Source: Herbaspirillum sp. WKF16
GTDB lineage: Bacteria; Pseudomonadota; Gammaproteobacteria; Burkholderiales; Burkholderiaceae_D
DNA length: 64,000 nucleotides
Assembly: GCF_028993615.1 (NCBI RefSeq)
Contig: NZ_CP118632.1
Span: 372,001 to 436,000 of the forward strand
Direction of reading: 5' to 3'
Shown: one piece after another, positions 18,551 through 28,674 of the stretch
Numbering within the stretch: the first letter of the stretch is position 1
Layout: each line of letters opens with the position of its first letter
Made by a program: the position numbers and the translations under genes
Notes under the pieces: model-generated
Database searches by the model: none
Seen by the model: only the letters and a program-made list of their open reading frames with translations
Told to the model about the DNA's origin: nothing

Positions 18551-19810
18551 ATGAACGCAGACCAGTCCTCCTCCCCCGCCAACGCGGCTTCCAGCTCATC
18601 CTTGCCGCTTTCCGACAACGTCCAGGAAGCGATGGCCATCGCCAAGCGCGGCGTGGATGAGCTGTTGATCGAAAGCGAGTTCGCGCAGAAACTGGCGCGC
18701 GCCGAGAAAAGCGGCCAGCCGCTGCGCATCAAGCTGGGCCTGGACCCGACCGCGCCCGACCTGCACCTGGGCCACACCGTGGTCTTGAACAAGATGCGCC
18801 AGCTGCAGAACCTGGGCCACCAGGTGATCTTCCTGATCGGCGACTTCACCTCGATGATCGGCGACCCGTCCGGGCGCAACGCCACCCGCCCGCCGCTCAC
18901 GCGCGAGCAGATCGAGGTCAACGCCAAGACTTATTTCGCCCAGGCCAGCCTGGTGCTGGATCCGGCCCGGACCGAGATCCGCTACAACTCCGAGTGGTGC
19001 GATCCGCTGGGCAGCCGCGGCATGATCCAGCTGGCCTCGCGCTACACCGTGGCGCGCATGATGGAGCGCGACGATTTCACCAAGCGCTTCAAGGAAGGCA
19101 CGCCGATCTCGGTGCATGAATTCCTTTACCCGCTGATGCAGGGCTACGACTCGGTGGCGCTGAAGTCCGACCTGGAGCTGGGCGGCACCGACCAGAAGTT
19201 CAACCTGCTGGTGGGCCGCGAACTGCAGAAGGACTGGGGCCAGGAGCCGCAGTGCATCCTGACCATGCCGCTGCTGGAAGGCCTGGACGGCGTGGAAAAG
19301 ATGTCCAAGTCCAAGGGCAACTACATCGGCATCACCGAGCCGGCCAACACCATGTTCGCCAAGGTGATGAGCATTTCCGACGTGATGATGTGGCGCTACT
19401 ACGACCTGCTGTCGTTCCGCTCGATCGCCGAGATCGCCGCTTTCAAGGCCGAGGTCGAGGGCGGCAAGAACCCGCGCGACATCAAGGTCGCGCTGGCGCA
19501 GGAAATCGTGGCGCGCTTCCATTCGCAGCAGGCTGCCGAAGACGCGCTGGCCGACTTCGTCAACCGCTCCAAGGGCGGCATTCCGGACGACATCCCCGAG
19601 CTCGCGCTGGCCGGCGCGCCGCTGGGCATCGGCCAGTTGCTCAAGCAGTCCAACCTGTGCGCCTCCACCTCCGAGGCGCTGCGCATGGTCGAGCAGGGCG
19701 GCGTGCGCATCGACGGCGCGGTCATCAGCGACAAGGGGCTCAAGGTCGAGGCCGGCCAGTTCGTGGTGCAGGTCGGCAAGCGCAAGTTCGCCCGCGTCAC
19801 GCTTTCTTAA
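18551..19810 (+). CDS. tyrS: Tyrosyl-tRNA synthetase
   Basis: Class I synthetase charging tRNA-Tyr, 419 residues. The HIGH-type motif is HLGH (residues 72-75) in [18 protein letters not shown], the KMSKS loop is KMSKS at 250-254, and an RNA-binding S4 domain forms the C-terminus ([17 protein letters not shown]). The intact KMSKS and HLGH forms fit the TyrZ-like bacterial subtype. dtd, which edits D-Tyr-tRNA, follows after 12 bases, a functional pairing. Confidence 0.97.
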   Translation: MNADQSSSPANAASSSSLPLSDNVQEAMAIAKRGVDELLIESEFAQKLARAEKSGQPLRIKLGLDPTAPDLHLGHTVVLNKMRQLQNLGHQVIFLIGDFTSMIGDPSGRNATRPPLTREQIEVNAKTYFAQASLVLDPARTEIRYNSEWCDPLGSRGMIQLASRYTVARMMERDDFTKRFKEGTPISVHEFLYPLMQGYDSVALKSDLELGGTDQKFNLLVGRELQKDWGQEPQCILTMPLLEGLDGVEKMSKSKGNYIGITEPANTMFAKVMSISDVMMWRYYDLLSFRSIAEIAAFKAEVEGGKNPRDIKVALAQEIVARFHSQQAAEDALADFVNRSKGGIPDDIPELALAGAPLGIGQLLKQSNLCASTSEALRMVEQGGVRIDGAVISDKGLKVEAGQFVVQVGKRKFARVTLS

Positions 19811-19822
19811 GAAGGCCCTGGC

Positions 19823-20296
19823 ATGATCGCCCTGCTGCAACGAGTCAGCCAGGCTGCTGTCGTAGTGGATGGAACAACCATCGGCGCCATCGGCGCCGGC
19901 CTGATGGTGCTGGTCTGCGCCGAGCGCAACGACACCACGGCCGAAGCCGACGCGCTGCTGGGCAAGCTGCTGGCCTATCGGGTGTTCGCCGACGAGGCCG
20001 GCAAGATGAACCGCAGTATTGTCGATGTGCAAGGCGGCCTGTTGCTGGTGCCGCAGTTCACGCTGGCGGCCGACACCAATTCCGGCACGCGGCCTTCGTT
20101 CACGCCGGCCGCGGCGCCTGCGCTGGGGCGCCAGCTGTTCGAGCATGTCGTGGCGCAGGCGCGCCTGCGTCATGGCGAGGCCAGAGTCGGCACCGGCAGT
20201 TTCGGCGCCGACATGAAGGTCTCGCTGACCAATGACGGGCCGGTCACCTTCTGGCTGCAGGTCAAGCCGAAGGCGGCCGCGCCCGGCCAAACCTGA
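19823..20296 (+). CDS. dtd: D-aminoacyl-tRNA deacylase
   Basis: DTD hydrolyses D-amino acids misattached to tRNA, notably D-Tyr. The 157-residue protein shows the start [17 protein letters not shown], the substrate-pocket motif [11 protein letters not shown] with GTRPSFTPA, and the C-terminal motif [11 protein letters not shown]; these two regions form the family's cross-subunit active site. It lies 12 bases after tyrS, probably co-transcribed. Confidence 0.96.
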   Translation: MIALLQRVSQAAVVVDGTTIGAIGAGLMVLVCAERNDTTAEADALLGKLLAYRVFADEAGKMNRSIVDVQGGLLLVPQFTLAADTNSGTRPSFTPAAAPALGRQLFEHVVAQARLRHGEARVGTGSFGADMKVSLTNDGPVTFWLQVKPKAAAPGQT

Positions 20297-20341
20297 ATCT
20301 GCAGGACGCGTTGATCCGATCCATTCTTCCGAGGAGCTGAC

Positions 20342-20983
20342 ATGAAATTCTGGAGCGATTCTTTCAAGAACGGCGACACCATTCCGGGCGAATTCGCATT
20401 CGCCGTGGCCGATCCCAAGACCCATGTCGCCTTGTCTTCCAACCGCAATCCGCATTTTGCCTGGAGCGACCTGCCGGCCGGCACCAAGTCGCTGGCGCTG
20501 GTGGTGGTCGACCCCGACGTGCCGTCGCGCGGCGACGACGTCAACCAGGAAGGCAAGACCGTGCCGCTGGAGCTGCCCCGGGTGGACTTCTTCCACTGGA
20601 CGCTGGTGGACATCCCGGCCGCGACCGCGCAGATCAAGGCCGGCCAGTTCAGCAACGGCGTCGCTGCCCGCGGCAAGCCGGGCCCGGCGGTGCTGGGCGA
20701 CACCATGCCCGGCGCGCGCCAGGGCATCAACGACTATACCGGCTGGTTCGCCGGCGATGGCGACATGCGCGGCGACTACTTCGGCTACGACGGCCCGTGC
20801 CCGCCGTGGAACGACGCGCTGGTGCACCGCTACATCTTCACGCTCTACGCGCTGGATGTGGAGCAGTTGCCGGTGGTGGGCAACCTGGAAGGTTCGGTGG
20901 TGCTGACCGCGCTGCGCGACCACGTGCTGGAGCAGGCCTCGATCACCGGCCTGTATTCGCTCAACCCCAAGGCGACGCGCTGA
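20342..20983 (+). CDS. YbhB/YbcL-type phosphatidylethanolamine-binding-like protein
   Basis: The 213-residue soluble protein belongs to the PEBP/Raf-kinase-inhibitor-like family. Hallmarks are PHFAWSDLPAGTKSLALVVVDPDVPSRG, then FFHWTLVDIP, and YDGPCPPWNDALVHRYIFTLYAL, which holds the conserved anion-pocket residues. The bacterial function is unknown. A GAGGAG ribosome binding site lies just before the ATG. It sits between dtd and a phosphatase gene on the same strand. Confidence 0.88.
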   Translation: MKFWSDSFKNGDTIPGEFAFAVADPKTHVALSSNRNPHFAWSDLPAGTKSLALVVVDPDVPSRGDDVNQEGKTVPLELPRVDFFHWTLVDIPAATAQIKAGQFSNGVAARGKPGPAVLGDTMPGARQGINDYTGWFAGDGDMRGDYFGYDGPCPPWNDALVHRYIFTLYALDVEQLPVVGNLEGSVVLTALRDHVLEQASITGLYSLNPKATR

Positions 20984-21014
20984 GCCTCTTCAACCGCATT
21001 CACCCATTGCACGC

Positions 21015-21659
21015 ATGACCGACATCCTGCTGATCCGCCACGGCGAAACCGACTGGAACGTGGATAAGCGCATCCAGGGCCACATCGACATCGCCCTCAA
21101 CGAAGCGGGCCGGCGCCAGGCCTCGGCGCTGGGCGCGGCGCTGGCCGACGAAGGCATCGACGCCATCTTCGCCAGCGACCTGCGGCGCGCGGGCGCCACC
21201 GCCCAGGCGGTGGCCGACGTCACGGGCCTGAACATCGGCGTCGATCCCGGCCTGCGCGAGCGCTGCTACGGCGCCTTCGAAGGCCTGCGCCACAGCGAGA
21301 TCGAAGAGAAGTATCCGGAGGCCTACCGCCTCTGGCGCGCGCGCGATCCGGATGCCCGCTATCCCGCCGGCGAGCGCGAGGCCGAGACCATGCGCGAGTT
21401 CTACCAGCGTTCGGTCCAGGCCGTGCTCCGCGCGATCGGCGACGGCCGGCATCGCAAGCTCGCCATCGTGACCCACGGCGGCGTGCTGGAATGCCTGCAC
21501 CACTGGGCCAGCGGCGCCGGGCTCGCGCAGCCGCGCACCTTCGACATCTTCAATGCCAGCGTCAATCGCCTGCACTGGGACGGCGAGCGCGCGCAGATCC
21601 GCTCCTGGGGCGAGATCTCCCACCTCAACCGTGAGACGCTGGACGAAGTCGACCGCTGA
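21015..21659 (+). CDS. Histidine phosphatase (phosphoglycerate-mutase-like) family protein
   Basis: 214 residues with the catalytic LIRHGETDWNVDKRIQGH at the N-terminus (the RHG histidine is phosphorylated), the proton donor region GLRERCYGAFEGL and the second histidine in IVTHGGVLECL. The family includes GpmB-like, CobC-like and broad phosphatases; no cobalamin genes are nearby, so the substrate cannot be assigned. A GC-rich inverted repeat lies 23 bases after the stop. Confidence 0.88.
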   Translation: MTDILLIRHGETDWNVDKRIQGHIDIALNEAGRRQASALGAALADEGIDAIFASDLRRAGATAQAVADVTGLNIGVDPGLRERCYGAFEGLRHSEIEEKYPEAYRLWRARDPDARYPAGEREAETMREFYQRSVQAVLRAIGDGRHRKLAIVTHGGVLECLHHWASGAGLAQPRTFDIFNASVNRLHWDGERAQIRSWGEISHLNRETLDEVDR

Positions 21660-21681
21660 GCTGCAAGGGAATTTCCTATCG

Positions 21682-21720
21682 CGAGGCCGCCGCGCTCCCT
21701 TTTCGGAGACGGCGGCCTCG
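21682..21720 (+). terminator. Possible terminator stem-loop after the histidine phosphatase gene
   Basis: CGAGGCCGCCG (21682-21692) and its exact complement (21710-21720) enclose a 17-base loop. The following bases (TCATTTGCGC) are only weakly T-rich, so it may be a stability element rather than a strong terminator. The remaining gap to dusB is AT-rich and holds the dusB promoter; I see no gene in it. Confidence 0.45.
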
Positions 21721-21926
21721 TCATTTGCGCATCTTGGCATCGTGCCTAATTTTTAAGCGCCGTTGCCGCCTGTTCGGGGGCCGAAAAAGGGCGTTGAAGA
21801 CGATGTCGGAAATATTCACAAAACCTTTTCCGTGTCGGGGCTTGATACTTGGATAACTAGTTGTGCCTGCTCAATAAATAATCAATCGAAAATGCGGTAC
21901 AAAGATGTAACCGCCCCCGATTCTAG

Positions 21927-21955
21927 TTGGGCGCCGCCCGCAATCGCGCTAAAAT
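21927..21955 (+). promoter_or_regulatory. Sigma70-type promoter for dusB-fis
   Basis: TTGGGC (21927-21932), a 17-base spacer and TAAAAT (21950-21955) form a good housekeeping promoter. The -10 lies inside the small palindrome GCGCTAAAATAGCGC. Transcription from here would start around 21962, downstream of the TTG that opens the reading frame, which supports GTG 21990 as the dusB start. Confidence 0.6.
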
Positions 21956-21989
21956 AGCGCCCTTCCCCGCTTTCCCCCTGATCCGATTC

Positions 21990-23006
21990 GTGAACATTGG
22001 ACCGTATTCCCTGCGAAACAACGTGTTCGTCGCCCCCATGGCGGGCGTGACCGACCGTCCGTTCCGCCAGCTGTGCAAGCAGCTGGGGGCAGGGTATGCC
22101 GTGTCCGAGATGGCCGCCTCCGATCCGCGGTTGTGGCATAGCGAGAAGACCTCCCGCCGCATCAACCATGACGGCGAGATGGAACCCAAGGCGGTGCAGA
22201 TCGCCGGCGCCGATCCCGCGATGCTGGCGCAGAGCGCCAGGTACAACGTCGAGCGCGGCGCCCAGATCATCGACATCAACATGGGCTGCCCGGCCAAGAA
22301 GGTCTGCAACAGCTGGTGCGGTTCGGCCCTGCTGCAGGACGAAGCGCTGGTGGCCCGCATCCTCGATGCAGTGGTGGGTGCGGTGGACGTGCCGGTGACG
22401 CTGAAGTTTCGCACCGGCTGGGACCGCGCCAACAAGAACGCCCTGAAGATCGCGGCGCTGGCCGAGCAGGCCGGCATCGCCATGCTGACGCTGCACGGCC
22501 GCACGCGCGCCGACGGCTACAGCGGGCAGGCCGAGTATGAAACCATCGCCGCGGTCAAGGCGGCGGTGACAATCCCGGTGGTCGCCAACGGCGACGTCAC
22601 CACGCCGGAAAAGGCGCGCGAGGTGCTGCGCGCCACCGGCGCCGACGCCGTCATGGTCGGCCGCGCCGCCCAGGGGCGGCCGTGGATCTTCCGCGAGATC
22701 GACCACTTCCTGCGCACCGGTGAGCACCTGCCGGCGCCGCTGGTCACCGAGGTCGAGCAGTTGATGGACGAGCACCTGCAGGCGCACTACGCGTTCTACG
22801 GCGACTACCTCGGCGTACGCACGGCGCGCAAGCATATCGGTTGGTATGTGCGCGACCTGCCGGGCGGCGAGGATTTCCGCCGCGGCATGAACCGCATCGA
22901 GGATTGCGCCGAGCAGCTCAAGGCGGTGCGCGATTTCTTCGCAGGACAGGCAGCCTACGGCGAGCGCTTGCAGTACGGCCTCGCGGACGTCGCGCTGGCA
23001 GCCTGA
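21990..23006 (+). CDS. dusB: tRNA-dihydrouridine synthase B
   Basis: DusB reduces uridine to dihydrouridine in tRNA using FMN and NADPH. From GTG 21990 the protein is 338 residues. APMAGVTDRPFRQL is the FMN/substrate motif, NMGCPAKKVCNSWCGSALL holds the catalytic cysteine, and LTLHGRTRADGYSG and VVANGDVTT complete the TIM barrel. The usual NKAAGSALL is NSWCGSALL here, a small local deviation. It heads a dusB-fis unit, the same order as in E. coli, where fis regulates its own operon. Confidence 0.93.
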   Translation: MNIGPYSLRNNVFVAPMAGVTDRPFRQLCKQLGAGYAVSEMAASDPRLWHSEKTSRRINHDGEMEPKAVQIAGADPAMLAQSARYNVERGAQIIDINMGCPAKKVCNSWCGSALLQDEALVARILDAVVGAVDVPVTLKFRTGWDRANKNALKIAALAEQAGIAMLTLHGRTRADGYSGQAEYETIAAVKAAVTIPVVANGDVTTPEKAREVLRATGADAVMVGRAAQGRPWIFREIDHFLRTGEHLPAPLVTEVEQLMDEHLQAHYAFYGDYLGVRTARKHIGWYVRDLPGGEDFRRGMNRIEDCAEQLKAVRDFFAGQAAYGERLQYGLADVALAA

Positions 23007-23244
23007 GTTTTCTGGAATGGTTGAACCATAGGAAAGCCGGGCAGGCGGGCGAAGCATTTGGCGATTCATGCCGGGGCGCTTCGCGGGGCATCCGCCGCCG
23101 GCGGCAACACAGGACGAATCGGACGCGCAGGACGCGCGATTGATCAACAGCACGGCGCTACCGCAACAAACCAGTCCACGGGGGACGCAACATCAGATTG
23201 CGTGCGGCCGCGGCGGCGCCGATAAAAACAGAAGCAACAAAGCA

Positions 23245-23478
23245 ATGAGCAAAGAAAGCATTGAAGATGTCGTCAAGAAGAGCCTGGAGAAATACTTCCG
23301 GGACCTGGGCGAGCAACTGCCCACCAACGTCTACGACATGGTCTTGTCGACGGTCGAGAAACCGGTCTTCGAGACCGTGATGGCGCGCGCCGAGGGCAAC
23401 CAGTCCCAGGCCGCCGAGATCCTCGGCATCAACCGCAACACGCTGCGCAAGAAGTTGCAGCAGCACGGCCTGCTGTGA
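23245..23478 (+). CDS. fis: DNA-binding protein Fis
   Basis: The 77-residue nucleoid protein bends DNA and tunes rRNA and growth-phase promoters. The C-terminal helix-turn-helix is [27 protein letters not shown], and the dimer core is [17 protein letters not shown]. The N-terminal beta-hairpin arm of the longer enterobacterial Fis (98 residues) is shortened here, as usual in betaproteobacteria. The frame is open 177 bases further upstream, but ATG 23245 starts the conserved protein. A 238-base gap after dusB may hold an additional fis promoter. Confidence 0.95.
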   Translation: MSKESIEDVVKKSLEKYFRDLGEQLPTNVYDMVLSTVEKPVFETVMARAEGNQSQAAEILGINRNTLRKKLQQHGLL

Positions 23479-23578
23479 GCGCCGCCGGGTCGCATGCGTG
23501 CGTCCCGGCAGTCGATTGCGCAGCTTTCTTCCCAACGGTTTTTCAGGTTTCCACCTTCCTTACCTAGTCTTGCCTACC

Positions 23579-25150
23579 ATGATCAAACAAGCACTCATTT
23601 CCGTATCCGACAAGGCCGGCGTGCTCGACTTCGCTCGCGCGCTCTCGGCCATGGGCGTCAACATCCTGTCCACCGGCGGCACCGCCAAGCTGCTGGCCGA
23701 CAACGGCGTGCCCGTCACCGAAGTGGCCGACTACACCGGCTTCCCGGAAATGCTGGATGGCCGCGTCAAGACGCTGCATCCCAAGGTGCACGGCGGCATC
23801 CTGGCGCGCCGCGATTTCCCCGAGCATGTCGCCGCGCTGGAAAAGCACGCCATCCCGACCATCGACATGGTGGTGGTGAACCTGTACCCGTTCCAGCAGA
23901 CCGTGGCCAAGGAAGAATGCTCGCTGGAAGACGCGATCGAGAACATCGACATCGGCGGCCCGGCCATGCTGCGTTCTTCGGCCAAGAACCACAAGGACGT
24001 GATCGTCATCTGCGACCCGACCGACTATGAAGGCGTGCTGGCCGAGCTGAAGTCGGGCGGCGACCTGCCCTACGAGAAACGTTTCGCGCTGGCCAAGAAG
24101 GTCTTCGCGCACACCGCGCAATACGACGGCGCCATCACCAACTACTTCACCTCGCTGGGCGAAGACAAGCAGCACGCCACCCGCAGCGCCTACCCGGCCA
24201 CGCTGAACCTGCACTTCGAGAAGGTGCAGGACATGCGCTACGGCGAGAACCCGCACCAGGCCGCGGCCTTCTATCGCGACATCAGGAAGGTCGAGGGCGC
24301 GCTGGCCAACTACACCCAGCTGCAGGGCAAGGAACTGTCCTTCAACAACATCGCCGACGCCGACGCCGCATGGGAATGCGTCAAGAGCTTCGATGCGGCC
24401 GCTGAGGCCGCCTGCGTGATCATCAAGCACGCCAACCCCTGCGGCGTGGCGATCGGCGCCAACCCGCTGGAAGCCTACAGCAAGGCGCTGCAGACCGACC
24501 CGACCTCGGCCTTCGGCGGCATCATCGCCTTCAACCGCGAGCTCGACGGCGCCGCCGCCGAAGCCGTGGCCAAGCAGTTCCTGGAAGTGCTGATCGCGCC
24601 CTCCTTCAGCGCCGAGGCCAAGCAGGTCTTCGCCGCCAAGCAGAACGTGCGCCTGCTGGAAATTCCCCTGGGCGGCGGCTTGAACGGCTACGACATCAAG
24701 CGCGTCGGCGGCGGCCTCCTGGTGCAGTCGCCGGACGCCAAGAACGTGCTGCTGGCCGACGTGAAGGTGGTCAGCAAGAAGCAGCCGACCCCGCAACAGC
24801 TGCAAGACCTGATGTTCGCCTGGCGCGTGGCCAAGTTCGTGAAGTCGAACGCCATCGTGTTCTGCGGCAACGGCATGACCCTGGGCGTCGGCGCCGGCCA
24901 GATGAGCCGCATCGACTCCGCGCGCATCGCCTCGATCAAGGCGCAGAACGCCGGCCTGACGCTGGCCGGTTCGGCCGTGGCCTCGGACGCCTTCTTCCCG
25001 TTCCGCGACGGCCTGGACGTGGTGGTCGACGCCGGCGCGACCTGCGTGATCCACCCGGGCGGCTCCATGCGCGACCAGGAAGTGATCGACGCCGCCAACG
25101 AGCGCGACGTCGTCATGCTGCTGACCGGCACCCGCCACTTCCGCCATTGA
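23579..25150 (+). CDS. purH: Bifunctional AICAR formyltransferase / IMP cyclohydrolase
   Basis: PurH performs the last two steps of de novo IMP synthesis. The 523-residue protein starts [19 protein letters not shown], which is the IMP cyclohydrolase domain (about 1-195 with STGGTAKLL and [13 protein letters not shown]). The AICAR transformylase domain follows, with the Lys-His active-site motif [11 protein letters not shown] and the late segment [22 protein letters not shown]. The upstream open frame to 23498 is not conserved. A strong terminator follows. Confidence 0.97.
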   Translation: MIKQALISVSDKAGVLDFARALSAMGVNILSTGGTAKLLADNGVPVTEVADYTGFPEMLDGRVKTLHPKVHGGILARRDFPEHVAALEKHAIPTIDMVVVNLYPFQQTVAKEECSLEDAIENIDIGGPAMLRSSAKNHKDVIVICDPTDYEGVLAELKSGGDLPYEKRFALAKKVFAHTAQYDGAITNYFTSLGEDKQHATRSAYPATLNLHFEKVQDMRYGENPHQAAAFYRDIRKVEGALANYTQLQGKELSFNNIADADAAWECVKSFDAAAEAACVIIKHANPCGVAIGANPLEAYSKALQTDPTSAFGGIIAFNRELDGAAAEAVAKQFLEVLIAPSFSAEAKQVFAAKQNVRLLEIPLGGGLNGYDIKRVGGGLLVQSPDAKNVLLADVKVVSKKQPTPQQLQDLMFAWRVAKFVKSNAIVFCGNGMTLGVGAGQMSRIDSARIASIKAQNAGLTLAGSAVASDAFFPFRDGLDVVVDAGATCVIHPGGSMRDQEVIDAANERDVVMLLTGTRHFRH

Positions 25151-25198
25151 TCGCGACGTCCGCCGACGCATGGCGGACGATGCAGGCGAAACGCGAAA

Positions 25199-25226
25199 AC
25201 GCCCGGCATGCCCGGGCGTTTTTTTG
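25199..25226 (+). terminator. Rho-independent terminator of purH
   Basis: An 8-bp GC-rich stem (ACGCCCGG and CCGGGCGT arms) with a 5-base loop is followed by seven T. It lies just upstream of the left repeat of the GIY-YIG unit. Confidence 0.92.
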
Positions 25227-25248
25227 TAAGCACACAACCTGAAAATAT

Positions 25249-25284
25249 CCGTCGTCCCAGCGAAAGCTGGGATCCAGTGACGTT
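25249..25284 (+). repeat. Left 36-bp inverted repeat of the GIY-YIG unit (hairpin repeat copy 1)
   Basis: Begins CCGTCGTCCCAGC, has a GAAA loop, the complementary GCTGGGA, and ends CCAGTGACGTT. It matches 25650-25685 in inverted orientation over 36 bases with one mismatch (T/C). Confidence 0.95.
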
Positions 25285-25322
25285 GACGGCTTACGAATTA
25301 TCGGTTTGCTCCACAAACGCCG

Positions 25323-25643
25323 ATGTACGCAAGTGCCGGCGCAGTGTACGTTCGGAGCCATGGCCTATACGTCTACCTTCTGGCAAGCCGAAGAAGCGGC
25401 AGCTTGTACATCGGCATGACCAATGATCTGATCCGTCGTGTCCATGAACACAAGCAAGGCCTGGTCGCCGGCTTCACGCAGAAATACAAGATCAGGATTC
25501 TCGTGTATGTTGAGGTCTTCGATTCTGCGTATGACGCCATTGCCAGGGAAAAACAATTAAAGACCTGGAACAGGGCATGGAAGATTGCCCTGACTCAGGC
25601 CGAAAATCCTTACTGGAATGACTTGTACCGGCAGTTCGTCTGA
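25323..25643 (+). CDS. Small GIY-YIG nuclease-domain protein
   Basis: A 106-residue single-domain GIY-YIG (UvrC N-terminal-like) protein. The two strands read GLYVYLL (residues 14-20) and LYIG (28-31). The catalytic arginine is expected in NDLIRRVHEHK, and the metal-binding glutamate in AIAREKQLKTWNRAWK (Glu76). It ends NPYWNDLYRQF like the usual short family members. These proteins have no known pathway role. The immediate flanking by near-identical inverted repeats suggests the gene is part of, or parasitised by, a repeat family. The first 13 residues may be dispensable if translation starts later. Confidence 0.85.
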   Translation: MYASAGAVYVRSHGLYVYLLASRRSGSLYIGMTNDLIRRVHEHKQGLVAGFTQKYKIRILVYVEVFDSAYDAIAREKQLKTWNRAWKIALTQAENPYWNDLYRQFV

Positions 25644-25649
25644 ACGCTG

Positions 25650-25685
25650 AACGTCGCTGGATCCCAGCTTTCGCTGGGACGACGG
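25650..25685 (-). repeat. Right 36-bp inverted repeat of the GIY-YIG unit (hairpin repeat copy 2)
   Basis: Reverse complement of 25249-25284 with a single difference. The GACGTT end points inward to the gene and the GTCG end outward. Confidence 0.95.
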
Positions 25686-25761
25686 CGATAGTGGCATGCG
25701 CCCGGCGATGCATCTGCGCCGACGTGCAGCGCAATTCCGGATATCCAACAGGGAGTACACA

Positions 25762-26412
25762 TTGAACACGCCCCAATTCAAGCTCTACGTCGACGCCCAG
25801 TTCATCAGCCCCTACGCCATGTCGGCCTTCGTCACGCTGACCGAGAAGGACTTGCCGTTCGAGCTGCTGTCCATCGACCTGGCCTCGCGCCAGAACCAGG
25901 CGCCGGGCTATGCCAGCGTGTCGCTGACGCGCCGCGTGCCGGCCTTGTCGGAGGGCGATTTCCACCTGGCCGAGTCGACCGCGATCTCCGAGTACCTGGA
26001 GGAACGCTTCCCGGCGCCCGGGCACCGCGCGGTCTATCCGGCCGACGTCAGGCTGCGCGCCAAGGCGCGCGAGATCCAGGCCTGGCTGCGCAGCGACCTG
26101 CTGGCGGTGCGCCAGGAGCGCCCCACCGAGGTAGTGTTTTATGGCGAAGGCTTTGCGCCGCTGTCGGCATCGGCCAAGGCGGCCGCCGCCAAGCTCACCG
26201 TCGCCGTGCAGGACCTGCTGGACGGCAAGGAACACCTGTTCGGCCAATGGTGCATCGCCGATACCGACCTGGCGCTGATGCTCAACCGCCTGGCCATGCA
26301 TGGCGACGAACTGCCGCCGGAGCTGGCGCGCTACGCCAAGGCGCAATGGCAGCGTCCCTCGGTGCAGCAGTGGGTACGCCAGGCGCAGGCGATGAAGGCG
26401 GCCACGCCGTAA
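25762..26412 (+). CDS. yfcF: Glutathione S-transferase of the YfcF type
   Basis: From TTG 25762, with GGGAG six bases before it, the protein is 216 residues, matching E. coli YfcF in length. The N-terminal thioredoxin-fold domain begins [19 protein letters not shown] with the substrate-loop SLTRRVPAL and [14 protein letters not shown]. The helical domain includes [20 protein letters not shown] and [23 protein letters not shown], all as in YfcF, which I recall as having glutathione peroxidase-like activity and a role in oxidative tolerance. It is 32 bases upstream of ruvC. Confidence 0.9.
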   Translation: MNTPQFKLYVDAQFISPYAMSAFVTLTEKDLPFELLSIDLASRQNQAPGYASVSLTRRVPALSEGDFHLAESTAISEYLEERFPAPGHRAVYPADVRLRAKAREIQAWLRSDLLAVRQERPTEVVFYGEGFAPLSASAKAAAAKLTVAVQDLLDGKEHLFGQWCIADTDLALMLNRLAMHGDELPPELARYAKAQWQRPSVQQWVRQAQAMKAATP

Positions 26413-26444
26413 CAGGCAGGCCGCGATCGGTTAGACTGGCGGGC

Positions 26445-26987
26445 ATGAAAATCATCGGCATCGACCCCGGCCTGCGCACCACCGGCTTCGGGGTCATCCA
26501 CAAGCAGGGCAACAAGCTTTCCTACATCGCTTCCGGCACCATCAAGACGCCGGACGGCGATCTTCCCTCGCGCCTGAAAGTGATCCTGGCCAGCGTCTCC
26601 GAAGTGGTGCGCACCTACACGCCGGACTGCGCCGCCATCGAGAAGGTGTTCGTCAACGTCAACCCACATTCCACCTTGCTGCTGGGCCAGGCGCGCGGCG
26701 CGGCGATCTGCGCGCTGGTCAACGCCGACCTGGCGGTGGCCGAGTACACCGCGCTGCAGGTCAAGCAGGCCGTGGCCGGCCACGGCAAGGCGCAGAAGGC
26801 CCAGGTGCAGGAGATGGTGGCGCGGCTGCTGCAGCTGCCCGGCCTGCCGGGCACCGATGCGGCCGATGCGCTGGGTGTGGCGATCTGCCATGCCCACGGC
26901 GGCGACGTGCTGGCCAACCTGGGCGCGCTGGCGCCCGCGCTGGCCAAGAAGGGTATCCGCATGCGCGGCGGACGGCTGGTCGGCTGA
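26445..26987 (+). CDS. ruvC: Holliday junction resolvase
   Basis: RuvC cleaves Holliday junctions after RuvAB branch migration. The 180-residue protein has the RNase H-like start [16 protein letters not shown] with Asp7, the second acid Glu66 in AAIEKVF, and the C-terminal acidic pair in [19 protein letters not shown] 26445 fits the family start exactly. TAGACT lies 7 bases upstream of the ATG, so transcription could begin at or very near the start codon. The ruvAB genes follow after one opposed gene. Confidence 0.96.
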   Translation: MKIIGIDPGLRTTGFGVIHKQGNKLSYIASGTIKTPDGDLPSRLKVILASVSEVVRTYTPDCAAIEKVFVNVNPHSTLLLGQARGAAICALVNADLAVAEYTALQVKQAVAGHGKAQKAQVQEMVARLLQLPGLPGTDAADALGVAICHAHGGDVLANLGALAPALAKKGIRMRGGRLVG

Positions 26988-27011
26988 CGGGCGTGATCCT
27001 GGCGGGGAGGC

Positions 27012-27947
<936 letters not shown>

Positions 27948-27992
27948 GTTGTTCCTTTGCTCATGCGGGTTGTTTGATCGGGGCGCGGACGA

Positions 27993-28012
27993 TACTGTTT
28001 ATCCGAACAGTG
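27993..28012 (+). promoter_or_regulatory. LexA (SOS) box upstream of ruvAB
   Basis: TACTGT-N8-ACAGTG, i.e. CTGT (27995-27998), eight bases, then ACAG (28007-28010), fits the proteobacterial SOS consensus. It is 57 bases before the ruvA start and 46 bases from the divergent DUF808 start. ruvAB is a known SOS operon in E. coli. Confidence 0.75.
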
Positions 28013-28068
28013 TTGTATCATCCCGTGATTATCACAGAAGCTGCATTCCAAGCACACCACGCCACGCC

Positions 28069-28647
28069 ATGATCGGTCGCCTTTCCGGAATTCTGTTCGA
28101 AAAAAATCCCCCGAATCTGCTGGTCGACTGCAACGGCGTCGGCTACGAGGTGGCGGTGCCGATGAGCACCTTCTACAACCTGCCGGGTCTGGGCGAGAAG
28201 GTGGTGCTGCTGACCCACCTGGCCATCCGCGAGGATGCGCATATCCTGTTCGGGTTTGGGACGGCCGAGGAGCGCAATACGTTCAAGGAGCTCATCAAGA
28301 TCTCCGGCGTCGGCGCGCGCACCGCGCTGGCGATCCTCTCGGGCATGTCGGTGGCGGACCTGGCCCAGGCGGTGACGCTGCAGGAAGCCGGACGCCTGAC
28401 GCGCGTGCCCGGCATCGGCAAGAAGACCGCCGAGCGGCTGTTGCTGGAACTCAAGGGCAAGCTCGGCGCCGACCTCGGCGCGGCCGGCGGCGCGGTCCAT
28501 ACCGACGCCTCGGCCGACATCCTCAACGCGCTGCTGGCGCTGGGCTATTCCGACAAGGAAGCCACGCTGGCCATGAAGCAGGTGCCCAAGGACGCCAGCG
28601 TCTCGGACGGCATCAAGCTGGCGCTCAAGGCCCTGTCCAAGGGATAA
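28069..28647 (+). CDS. ruvA: Holliday junction DNA helicase subunit RuvA
   Basis: RuvA binds the four-way junction and loads RuvB. The 192-residue protein starts [15 protein letters not shown] (OB fold). Domain II has the helix-hairpin-helix pairs [13 protein letters not shown] and [19 protein letters not shown]. The C-terminal RuvB-contacting three-helix domain is [21 protein letters not shown]. ruvB follows after 27 bases. The frame is open far upstream, but ATG 28069 is the family start. Confidence 0.97.
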   Translation: MIGRLSGILFEKNPPNLLVDCNGVGYEVAVPMSTFYNLPGLGEKVVLLTHLAIREDAHILFGFGTAEERNTFKELIKISGVGARTALAILSGMSVADLAQAVTLQEAGRLTRVPGIGKKTAERLLLELKGKLGADLGAAGGAVHTDASADILNALLALGYSDKEATLAMKQVPKDASVSDGIKLALKALSKG

Positions 28648-28674
28648 CGCAAGCCGCGCACACAGGACCATCGC

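Larger units (their letters stand above)
25249..25685 (+). mobile_element. Candidate minimal mobile unit: GIY-YIG gene bracketed by 36-bp inverted repeats
   Basis: The 437-bp unit contains only the GIY-YIG gene, with 38 bases before its ATG and 6 bases after its stop before the inner ends of the repeats. The inverted ends agree at 35 of 36 positions. No target-site duplication is obvious. Related hairpin repeats occur without a gene at 31930-32020 and 43400-43514. Mobility is inference; the structure itself is read directly. Confidence 0.55.

Noticed and set aside
23068..23244. N-terminal extension of Fis
   Set aside because: The frame is open but the added residues are not Fis-like, and ATG 23245 begins the conserved protein.
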